From Kitasatospora sp. SolWspMP-SS2h (GTDB taxonomy: Bacteria > Actinomycetota > Actinomycetes > Streptomycetales > Streptomycetaceae), in contig NZ_QLLT01000020.1 of the NCBI RefSeq assembly GCF_003259315.1, forward strand, positions 98,304-162,303: a stretch of DNA of 64,000 bases, read 5' to 3'. Under the pieces are notes generated by a model. It was not told the DNA's origin and did not search any database. It saw nothing but the letters and a program-made list of their open reading frames with translations. Positions within the stretch are counted from its first letter, which is position 1. Each line of letters opens with the position of its first letter. Below, piece after piece: positions 15,335-23,145 of this stretch. A program made the translations under genes and the position numbers.

Positions 15335-17626
15335 TCAGATGAAGATGGGGATGGGGTTGAGCTCGCTCTCCGGGGTCGGGGTGTCCAGCCAGCCGAGCCG
15401 GACCGGGACGTCGTAGAGCCGGCCGGGCGCGAACCTGGCCCAGAAGTGCCGCATGCCGGGGACGATCACCCGGGCGACGGGCAGCCCCACGTCGGGGCGG
15501 GTCTGGTCGGCGACCAGGAACTCCATGCCGCGGTCCTCGACGATCCGCTGCACCAGGGCGAGGTCGTCGGCCAGGTCGGCCCCGGCGAGCGGGAGCCAGC
15601 TGGCGGGGGTGGAGCGCGGGGCGTGCGGGTCGGGCAGCAGGTAGGGCTGGTTGGCGACGGTGGCGGTGGTCCACCAGGCCTTCTGCTCGGGGTCGGCGCC
15701 CGCGTAGCTGACCTTGCCGTGCTCGTCCCCGGCGACCGGGCCGAGGAACTGGTTCATCTCGGTGAGGGCCCGGGTGAGCGCGATGTGCGGGTCGAGGTGG
15801 GCGCCGAACGCGATCAGCACGTCCTCGTTGGCGCCGTCGCGCCCGGCGTCGAGCCTCCGGGAGAACGCGCCGACGACGGGGATGCCGAAGTCGGCGGTCA
15901 GGTCGAGCGCCCAGACCTCCCGGCGCAGGCCGCGGTAGACCTCGCGGAGCTGGTCGACGTACGGGTCGCCGAAGGAGTCCAGGTCGACGGCCGGGCGCTG
16001 GACCCGGTTGTACCACCACAGCGCGACCGCGTCCCGCTCGACGAGTTCCAGGAAGCCCTGGAGCACGGCGTCCTCGAAGGAGGTGCCGGCCGCGCAGCCG
16101 TTGGAGTCGCCCGCGGCGTAGAACCGGCCGCTGTGCCGGTAGCCGTAGTACATCGCCTGGGTGGGCAGCCAGCGGTGCCGCTGCTCGGTCAGCGACCAGG
16201 CCGGGGACCACTCGATCGGGTCGTCCGCGTGGAACGGGACGGGCACGACGTTGAACATCGACTGCTTGACGTTCCAGCGGTCGCGCTCGGCGTACTGCCG
16301 GTCGGAGTAGAGCAGGGTGCGGGCGGGGTGGATCGCGGCGTCGCCGAGTTCGGCGAAGGTCGCGGTGCGGCGGGCCTCGTCGCCCTGGAAGACGCCGGAG
16401 AAGCGCTCCATGGCCTCGCCGAGCGCGGAGGCCCGGGCCTGCACGTCGGTGCGGCCCTTGCCGCAGGAGACCGAGCGCAGGCCGGTGCGCAGCTGCTTGA
16501 GGTCGCCGCTCTGCCGGGACAGGTTCTGCCCGGAGACGTAGACCCGCAGGCCGGTGGGGGTGCGGGCGGCGGGGACGAGGGTGGTGACCACGCCGGTGAT
16601 CGGGCTGAGCTGGGGGCGGTACTTCTCCAGCATGTCCTCGGGCGAGGCGGAGCGGTGGCCGCCGTCGGCGGTGAACGCCTTGGGGCGGGACTCGAAGGCG
16701 ACGGGGGCGAGTTGGCGGCGCTCCATGATCGCGTCGTCGCCGCAGGACGGGCACTGCGGGCGGCGCACCAGGACGTGCTTCTCGCTCTCCAGCAGCACGG
16801 TGTCCAGGGTGGTGACGGCGGGCTGCGGCGGGCGGGCGCCGGCCAGCCACTTGGCGGTCTCCAGGGCGGCGAGCTGGGTGCCGAGCGCCAGGGTGGCGGG
16901 CAGGTGGGCGCCGGCGGTGGGGATCGGCTGGTCCTGGCCGAGGCGGTGCTGGAGGTAGCTGAGCGACTGCCGGTTGGCGGACAGCCGGTGCGCCAGGCAC
17001 TCCCAGCAGCCGGAGCCGCCGGCGCCCCCGGTGCCCCCGGTGCCCCCGGTGCCCCCGGCGTCGGGTTCGAAGACCGGGCCGACCCAGACGATCGAGCCGA
17101 CCGGGCGGGCCAGCAGCCAGGGGCGGCCGTCGGCGAGGGCCCGCCGGTTGCGCTCGGCCAGGCCGGGGTGCAGGTAGTCCTCGGTGAGCGCGACGGTGAA
17201 CGCGGCGTCCTGGTCGACGGTGACGCCGGCCGCGGCCAGCGCGGCCAGGAACGGCGCGGCGTCCAGCTCGCCGTACACCTCGACCCGGACGGTGGCGCCG
17301 CGCAGCGCGGCCATCGCGGTGTCGCCGTCCTGCCCGGCCATCTCGAAGAAGGCCGCGCCGGGGCGGTCGGTGGCCGGGTCGGCGGCGGTCACCCAGCCGC
17401 CGGCCCGGAGCTTGTCGACGCCCGCGCGCAGCTTGTCGGCCGGGACGACGCCGTCCAGGGCGGCGCCGATCTGCTCGGCGGTGCGGGTGCCGTCCAGCAG
17501 CGGGGCGAGGGCCTGGGCGAGCCTGCCGTCGACCACCGAGACGCCGCGCTCGGAGACCAGGTAGACGGCCTCGCCGTCGACCACGTACGGGGTGAAGTGG
17601 CGTTTGAAGCCGATGAGTTCGGACAT
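15335..17626 (-). CDS. fused TOMM cyclodehydratase: leader-binding E1-like domain plus YcaO
   Basis: 763 residues, ATG after GAGGAG. The N-terminal 90 residues look like the peptide-binding winged helix (RRE) (FKRHFTPYVVDGEAVYLVSERG). The E1-like part has two CxxC pairs for structural zinc (GCWECLAH and PQCPSCGDD). The YcaO domain (about 330-763) has the ATP-site signatures ARASALGEAMERFSG and LQGFLELVERDAVALWW and ends NPIPIFI, a relaxed form of the Pro-rich YcaO terminus. It converts Ser/Cys of the precursor to azolines with ATP. A 9-bp repeat encodes GGT units at about residues 189-200. Confidence 0.9.
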   Translation of the reverse strand: MSELIGFKRHFTPYVVDGEAVYLVSERGVSVVDGRLAQALAPLLDGTRTAEQIGAALDGVVPADKLRAGVDKLRAGGWVTAADPATDRPGAAFFEMAGQDGDTAMAALRGATVRVEVYGELDAAPFLAALAAAGVTVDQDAAFTVALTEDYLHPGLAERNRRALADGRPWLLARPVGSIVWVGPVFEPDAGGTGGTGGTGGAGGSGCWECLAHRLSANRQSLSYLQHRLGQDQPIPTAGAHLPATLALGTQLAALETAKWLAGARPPQPAVTTLDTVLLESEKHVLVRRPQCPSCGDDAIMERRQLAPVAFESRPKAFTADGGHRSASPEDMLEKYRPQLSPITGVVTTLVPAARTPTGLRVYVSGQNLSRQSGDLKQLRTGLRSVSCGKGRTDVQARASALGEAMERFSGVFQGDEARRTATFAELGDAAIHPARTLLYSDRQYAERDRWNVKQSMFNVVPVPFHADDPIEWSPAWSLTEQRHRWLPTQAMYYGYRHSGRFYAAGDSNGCAAGTSFEDAVLQGFLELVERDAVALWWYNRVQRPAVDLDSFGDPYVDQLREVYRGLRREVWALDLTADFGIPVVGAFSRRLDAGRDGANEDVLIAFGAHLDPHIALTRALTEMNQFLGPVAGDEHGKVSYAGADPEQKAWWTTATVANQPYLLPDPHAPRSTPASWLPLAGADLADDLALVQRIVEDRGMEFLVADQTRPDVGLPVARVIVPGMRHFWARFAPGRLYDVPVRLGWLDTPTPESELNPIPIFI
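17020..17060. repeat. 9-bp tandem repeat inside the ycaO-type gene
   Basis: About four copies of GGTGCCCCC encode GGTGGTGGTGG just before the first CxxC motif. In-frame, so the protein is unbroken; copy number is likely variable between strains. Confidence 0.8.
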
Positions 17627-17654
17627 GGCGGGTACTCCTCGAAGCGGCGCGCGG

Positions 17655-20600
17655 TCAGCGCAGGGTGGCGAGCGGGGCGGCGGAGGCGTCGTGCAGGCGC
17701 AGCAGCAGCAGGCCGACGGCGACGGTGCCGTCCAGCGCGCCGAGGTTGACGGCGTCGTGCGCGGCCCGGTCCGGGAACCAGGTGCCGTGCAGGCGGTGGC
17801 GGGTGAGCAGTTCGCGGACCATCAGGGCGGCGGCCTCGCGGCCGTCGTAGAACGGGCCGGGCAGCAGCGCCTCGGTGGCGTCCTCGGGCAGCGTGTGGAC
17901 CAGGCCCGCCTCGGCGGCGGTGAGCGCCTCGGTGGCGGCGGAGAGCAGGGCGCGGCCGGTGAGGGCAGCGAGTTCGGGGCCGGTGACGGGCGGGGCGAGC
18001 GCGCCCAGGTCGGCCTGGTCGACGGCGTCGGCGCCGAGCGAGACGGCGGTGTCCAGGCAGGCCAGGCGCCCGGAGCGGGTGCCGGTGGCGAAGCGGTGCG
18101 CGTGCAGCCGGGCCCGGACGTCCTCGGGGTCGGCGAGCAGCGCGGGGGCTTCGGCGAGGGTGCGGGCGAGCGCGGCGGCGATCGAGTCGGCGCCGCCGGG
18201 GACGAGCTCCAGGAAGTCGAACGCGGTGTGCTCGTCGGCGAGCCGGTCGAGCGCGCCGGCGGCCAGCTCCCGGACGCCCTGGTCGGTGTCGGGGTGGCTG
18301 CCGCCCGCGCGGCGCAGCCGCAGCAGGTTGAGCAGCAGGCCCGCGCTGCCCAGCGGCACGTCGGCGTGCGGGACCCGGCTCGGGCGGCCGGGCCGGTTGG
18401 AGGCGGACTCGGCGACCGACAGCGCGCCGGGCACCAGGGCCTGGGCGGCGGTGAGGAAGTCGGCCTCGCCGAGCAGCAGCCCGCCCCGGGCCAGGCCGTG
18501 GATGATCGCGCCGGGGCCGAAGAAGCCGCCGGGGACGGGCGCGCCGGAGGCCAGCCGGGAGTCGCCGGCGAACGCGAAGGCCATCGGCTCCTTCGGGTCG
18601 ATCAGCGCGGCGGCCTCGGCGAGCAGGCCGTGCGCGGCCCGGTGGAAGCGCGGTTCGCCGGTGGCGGACCAGAGTTCGGCGAGCAGCAGGGCGATGCCGA
18701 GGGTGCCGGAGGTCAGGTCGGGGCCGAGCGCCTCGACCTGGCGCAGGCCGGTGCCCGGGTACCAGCTCTGGCCGAGCCAGCCGGTGGGGCGCCGGTCGGC
18801 GAGGATGCGGTCGCCGAGTGCCGTGGCGGCGGACAGCAGTTCGCCGGGGCTGGGCGGCTGAACGGCGCGCAGCGGCCGGGCGGGCGCCGCCGGGGGCCGC
18901 TCGGTGCCGGCCCGGGCGGCGTCCGCGCAGCCGGAGAGCACCGCGACGTGGCCCTCCAGGTCGAAGCCGTCGAGTTCGGCGACCCGCAGCTGGAGGCGCT
19001 GCCAGCCGGTGGACTGGAAGTGGCCGGGGATCTCCCGGCCGTCGGCGGTGAACACCGAGGAGGAGGTGGTCAGCGAGCGGAAGAACGGGATGTCGAAGGA
19101 GCGGAAGGAGTCGAGCTCGGCGAGCACCACCTCCAGCAGGTCGCCCCGGGCCGCGTCGCCCGCGCGGGCGGTGACGGCGCCGCGCAGCGCCCCGGCGATG
19201 ACGGTCTCCCGGGTCGCGCCGTCGTCCAGCGCGAACGGGCTGGTGGAGGCCCGCAGGATCTTGTAGCCGTCCCAGGTGTGGCGCCAGATGTAGCGCACCC
19301 AGATGCCCCGGAACCCGCTCAGCGGCCCTTCGGGGTCGGCGAGTTCGCCGCGCAGCCGGTGCAGGGCGGCGTGCATCTCGCGGTAGCCGTCGACCACCTC
19401 GTCGGTGTACTGCCACGGGTCGGCGGGCTGCCCGTCGTGCACCGGGCGGTAGGCGGGCAGCGGCAGGGCGGGCACGCCGGGGGCGCTCTCCAGGCTGCCG
19501 ACCCGGGACAGGCAGCCGATGTCGAGGGCGTCGGTGCGTCCGGCCGGGGTCCACGCCTGGAAGGCCATCGCGGTGCGCACCACGGTGGTCTCCAGCTCGT
19601 CCAGCAGGCCGTGCTGTCCGGCGGTCAGCACCGGCGGGGCCTGGACGCGCGGGTAGAGCAGGCACTCCAGGTCGATCAGGACGGGGTGCTCGCCGTCGGC
19701 CAGCAGGTTGTCCGCCCACAGGTCGCGGCCCTCCAGCAGCTGCACCAGCCGGATGGTCATGCCCAGGCGGCGGTAGAACCGGGCGAAGCCCGCGCGGTCG
19801 GCGCAGGGGCGGGAGGGGACCAGTTCCTCCCAGCCGTAGTCGCCGGAGCAGTCGGTGCTGAGCGAGGCGCCGTGGCCGTCGTCGCCCCGGTCGGAGCGGA
19901 TCAGCACGGTGCGCAGCGGCAGGTCGAGGGAGAGCTCCCGGTTGAGCCGTTCGACCAGGCCGAGGAAGGCGGTGGCGTGCCGCATGTCCTTGGGCTTGTA
20001 GACCACGCCCGCGCCGCTCTCGAAGCGCAGCAGCGCCACCGAGCGGCCCTGGGCGTGCCGGTCGCCGGCGTCGCCGTGCACGGAGTCCAGCGCGCCCGGG
20101 TCGGCGCCGCCCCACATCTCGGCCACCAGGCCGGCCCGGTCGGCGGCGAGCCGGGCGAACATCTCGGTGTACATCTCCTGCCACTGCCGGCAGACGGTGC
20201 CGATCAGGTGGGCCAGCGCGGGCAGCCGCTCCAGCCGGGCCAGCCAGCCCGCGGCGGAGGCGTCCGGGCCGCCCTCGGCGTCCCAGCCGGTGGCGCGGGG
20301 GCGGCCGGTGGCGAGCTGGAACTCCTGGCAGAGCGTCAGGTTGGCGGCCTCGACCAGCCGTCCGGCGAGGGTGCCGACCACGTCGGCGCGGCCCTTCGCG
20401 GTGACCGGGACGCCCAGCACGGAGCCGTCCCCGGCGGGCAGCAGGGCGTCGGCGGCGGCCCGGAAGCCGGCCGCGACCGCGCCCGGTCCGGTGGCGGGCG
20501 CCTCGCTCTGGGCGCGCAGGAACACCGCCAGCGCGTGGGCCCAGGAGGGCAGCGCGGCCGGGTCGGTCAGCCGGACCCGGCGCAGGCCCTCGCCGAGCGG

Positions 20601-20900
20601 ACGGCCGGTCTCGGCGAGGTGGTCGAGCAGCACCCCGGCGGAGCGCTGGTCGCCGGCGGCCCGGCGCAGCCAGGTCTCGACGGCGGCGGCGCGGCTGCGC
20701 CGGTCCTCGGCCGGGTCGGGGGTGAACAGGGCCCGCCCGTCGTCGCGGGCGGCGGCGCGTTCCTCGAAGCTCGCCGCGGCGGCGATCACGGCGTGCAGCC
20801 GCTCGTCGGCGCCGGGCAGGCCGGGCAGCAGGGCGGCGGTCGGGGCCGCGTGGCCCGGGGTCCCGGGGGTGCGGAGCCAGGTCTGAACGTCGAGCGACAT
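17655..20900 (-). CDS. LanM-like synthetase with degenerate cyclase domain
   Basis: 1081 residues, one base after the ABC gene stop, with AGGAG inside that gene. The dehydratase half shows HGDAGDRHAQGRSVALLRFE, YKPKDM, a catalytic-loop motif RDLWADNLL, VLIDLECL and VRYIWRHTWDGY. LanM kinases have DxHxxN in the loop; here the His is Trp. The C-terminal half (about 740-1081) keeps LanC barrel repeats (LTSGTLGIALLLAEL; LGALDGTVAVGLLLLRL) but has neither WCxG nor CHG, so the three zinc ligands are absent. Known LanMs phosphorylate and dehydrate Ser/Thr, then close thioether rings. This one probably only dehydrates, or serves as scaffold. Confidence 0.88.
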   Translation of the reverse strand: MSLDVQTWLRTPGTPGHAAPTAALLPGLPGADERLHAVIAAAASFEERAAARDDGRALFTPDPAEDRRSRAAAVETWLRRAAGDQRSAGVLLDHLAETGRPLGEGLRRVRLTDPAALPSWAHALAVFLRAQSEAPATGPGAVAAGFRAAADALLPAGDGSVLGVPVTAKGRADVVGTLAGRLVEAANLTLCQEFQLATGRPRATGWDAEGGPDASAAGWLARLERLPALAHLIGTVCRQWQEMYTEMFARLAADRAGLVAEMWGGADPGALDSVHGDAGDRHAQGRSVALLRFESGAGVVYKPKDMRHATAFLGLVERLNRELSLDLPLRTVLIRSDRGDDGHGASLSTDCSGDYGWEELVPSRPCADRAGFARFYRRLGMTIRLVQLLEGRDLWADNLLADGEHPVLIDLECLLYPRVQAPPVLTAGQHGLLDELETTVVRTAMAFQAWTPAGRTDALDIGCLSRVGSLESAPGVPALPLPAYRPVHDGQPADPWQYTDEVVDGYREMHAALHRLRGELADPEGPLSGFRGIWVRYIWRHTWDGYKILRASTSPFALDDGATRETVIAGALRGAVTARAGDAARGDLLEVVLAELDSFRSFDIPFFRSLTTSSSVFTADGREIPGHFQSTGWQRLQLRVAELDGFDLEGHVAVLSGCADAARAGTERPPAAPARPLRAVQPPSPGELLSAATALGDRILADRRPTGWLGQSWYPGTGLRQVEALGPDLTSGTLGIALLLAELWSATGEPRFHRAAHGLLAEAAALIDPKEPMAFAFAGDSRLASGAPVPGGFFGPGAIIHGLARGGLLLGEADFLTAAQALVPGALSVAESASNRPGRPSRVPHADVPLGSAGLLLNLLRLRRAGGSHPDTDQGVRELAAGALDRLADEHTAFDFLELVPGGADSIAAALARTLAEAPALLADPEDVRARLHAHRFATGTRSGRLACLDTAVSLGADAVDQADLGALAPPVTGPELAALTGRALLSAATEALTAAEAGLVHTLPEDATEALLPGPFYDGREAAALMVRELLTRHRLHGTWFPDRAAHDAVNLGALDGTVAVGLLLLRLHDASAAPLATLR

Positions 20901-20901
20901 C

Positions 20902-23145
20902 TCACATCTCCTGGAAGCGGGCGAGGCGGGTGAACAGGGGGTCGGTGCCGAGCAGTTCGCGGTAGGTGCCCTCGGCGGACACCCGGCCCCCGTCCAGCAC
21001 GTAGATCCGGTCGGCGGTGCGGATGGTGCTCAGTCGGTGGGCGATCACCAGGCGGGTGCGGTCGAGTCCGGCGACGGCCTCGGCGACCCGCTGCTGGGTG
21101 GCGTTGTCGAGCGCGGAGGTGGCCTCGTCGAGCAGCAGCACGGCCGGGTCGCGGACCAGGGCCCGGGCCAGCAGCAGGCGCTGCACCTGGCCGCCGGAGA
21201 AGCCCTGGGCGTCCTCGCCGACCCGGGTGCCCAGGCCCATCGGCAGGGCGCGCAACTCATCGGCGATCCCGGCGAGTTCGGCGGCGTGCCAGATCCGGTC
21301 CTCGGCGACGTCGGGGTCGGCGCCGGCCAGGTTCTCCAGCAGCGAGCCGCGCAGCATCCGGCCGTGCTGGAGCACCGAGCCGAGCTGGCGGCGCACCAGG
21401 CGGGCGTCCAGCGAGGCCAGTTCGCGGCCGTCGTAGCGGACCGCGCCGGATTCGGGCCGCTCGAAGCCGAGCAGCAGCCGGATCAGGGTGGACTTCCCGG
21501 CGCCGGACGGGCCGACCACGGCGACGAACTCGCCGGGCTCGGCGCGCAGCGACACCCCGTCCAGGGCGGGCAGCGCGCTGCCCGGGTAGCGGAACACCAC
21601 GTCCTCCAGGGCGAGTCGCCCCTCCAGCCGGCCGGGGTCGGTGAGCTGTCCGGCCCGCTCGGCGGCGTTCACGGCCGGTTCGGCGAGGATCGGGCGCAGC
21701 CGCTCCAGCACCGGGGCGACGCCGTACGCGCCGACCGCGGCGTGGGTGACCTGGCCGAGCGCCAGGGCGACCTGTCCGGCCGCCACCCCGGCGGCCATCA
21801 GGTGCCCGGCCTCGGCGGCCGGGCCGAAGGTCGCCCCGGCCAGCAGGACGGCCAGCAGCAGCGGCTGGAGCGCGGTGGTCAGCGCGCTCGACAGGGCCTC
21901 GCTGCGCATCGCGGCGGCGTCGGCCCGCTTCTGCCCGGCGAACGGGGCGGCCCAGCGGGCGAACGCCTGGATCTCCCGGCCGGCGGTCTGGATCTTGTCG
22001 ATGCCCAGCAGCAGCCCGTACAGCACTCCTTGGAGCTGCCCGTGGGCCGCGTACACCCGGGACTCGTGCTCCTGGCGGCGACGGCCGAGCAGCAGCAGCG
22101 CGGCCGTCACCGCCAGCACGGCGAGCAGCAGCAGCCCGCCGAGCCGCCAGTCCACCAGCAGCAGGACCGTCAGCCCGGTGACGGCGAACACCGCACCGAG
22201 TACGGCGCCCACCAGCACCTCCGAGAGGGCCTGGCGGGCCTGCGCCACCGCGTTCGCCCGGTGCACCAGGTCACCCGTGGTGTAGTCGCGGAAGAACCTG
22301 GCGTCCTGGGCCAGCAGCCGGTCCCAGACGGCGGGTTCGAGCGCGTGCTGCACCCGGCTGGTGAGCCGGACGGCGGCGGTGTTGCGGACCAGCGTGAGCA
22401 GCCAGGACGCCACCACTGCGGAGCCCAGCAGCACGGCCAGCCAGCGCACCGGGTGCCGTTCGGCCAGCAGCAGGCCGGGCAGCAGCACTCCGGTGGAGAG
22501 CGGGACGAGCAGGCCGAGCAGCGCCGACACCAGACCGGCCAGGCTCAGCACTCCCAGGTCCCGGCGGGCACCGGGCACGGCGAGGGCGAAGCGCAGCAGG
22601 TCGACCGGGGTCGGGCACCCCGGCGGCAGCGGCGGGTACAGCAGTAGCGCCTGGCGGCTCAACTCCGCACGGGTGGCAGCCCGTTCGGAGCCCGGGTCGT
22701 GGCGGCGGTGCCGTCCGGCCCGGGGTATCAGGGCGATCGGCCGGCCGTCCTCGGCGGCGAACGCCACCATCGGCCCGGCCGTGCCGGTCTCGTCCCCGTC
22801 GGCGAGGGTGACCGGGCGCCAGCGCACCCCGGCCCGGCGCAGCAGCGCCGTGACCGGGTCGGCGGCGTCCCGCACCACGGCGGGGATCTCCTTCGGCACC
22901 GGCACTCCCAGCGCCCGCAGCACCTCCCGCGCCAGGTCCGCGCGGTGGCGCGGCGCTGTCGGCGTGGTGCCGCCGTGGCGCGGGGAGGTGTGCGGACGGG
23001 TGACGGTGCCGAACTCGGCCAACGCGTCCGCGAGTGCGGTCCGGTTGGCGGCCGCGGTGGCGTCGGCCCGGGTCGCCGGGTCGCGCTCCTCGTCCTCCGC
23101 GGCGGTCTGCGGTCCGCCCCGACGGGCGGCGGTCGTGGTGCTCAT
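20902..23145 (-). CDS. NHLM-type ABC exporter without peptidase (TM plus ATPase)
   Basis: 747 residues; ATG overlaps the previous stop (ATGA). The N-terminal ~190 residues are a cytoplasmic domain of unknown role typical of the second NHLM bacteriocin-system transporter. Six membrane helices follow (about 205-470), then an ATPase with Walker A GPSGAGKST, signature FSGGQVQRLLLARAL and Walker B VLLLDEATSALD. It likely works with the C39 exporter as a heterodimer or as a separate pump. Unlike its neighbour it has no C39 domain. Confidence 0.9.
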   Translation of the reverse strand: MSTTTAARRGGPQTAAEDEERDPATRADATAAANRTALADALAEFGTVTRPHTSPRHGGTTPTAPRHRADLAREVLRALGVPVPKEIPAVVRDAADPVTALLRRAGVRWRPVTLADGDETGTAGPMVAFAAEDGRPIALIPRAGRHRRHDPGSERAATRAELSRQALLLYPPLPPGCPTPVDLLRFALAVPGARRDLGVLSLAGLVSALLGLLVPLSTGVLLPGLLLAERHPVRWLAVLLGSAVVASWLLTLVRNTAAVRLTSRVQHALEPAVWDRLLAQDARFFRDYTTGDLVHRANAVAQARQALSEVLVGAVLGAVFAVTGLTVLLLVDWRLGGLLLLAVLAVTAALLLLGRRRQEHESRVYAAHGQLQGVLYGLLLGIDKIQTAGREIQAFARWAAPFAGQKRADAAAMRSEALSSALTTALQPLLLAVLLAGATFGPAAEAGHLMAAGVAAGQVALALGQVTHAAVGAYGVAPVLERLRPILAEPAVNAAERAGQLTDPGRLEGRLALEDVVFRYPGSALPALDGVSLRAEPGEFVAVVGPSGAGKSTLIRLLLGFERPESGAVRYDGRELASLDARLVRRQLGSVLQHGRMLRGSLLENLAGADPDVAEDRIWHAAELAGIADELRALPMGLGTRVGEDAQGFSGGQVQRLLLARALVRDPAVLLLDEATSALDNATQQRVAEAVAGLDRTRLVIAHRLSTIRTADRIYVLDGGRVSAEGTYRELLGTDPLFTRLARFQEM

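Noticed and set aside
15296..17749. Long plus-strand frame opposite the YcaO gene
   Set aside because: Val/Gly/Gln-rich translation without any motif; the minus-strand YcaO gene is clear.
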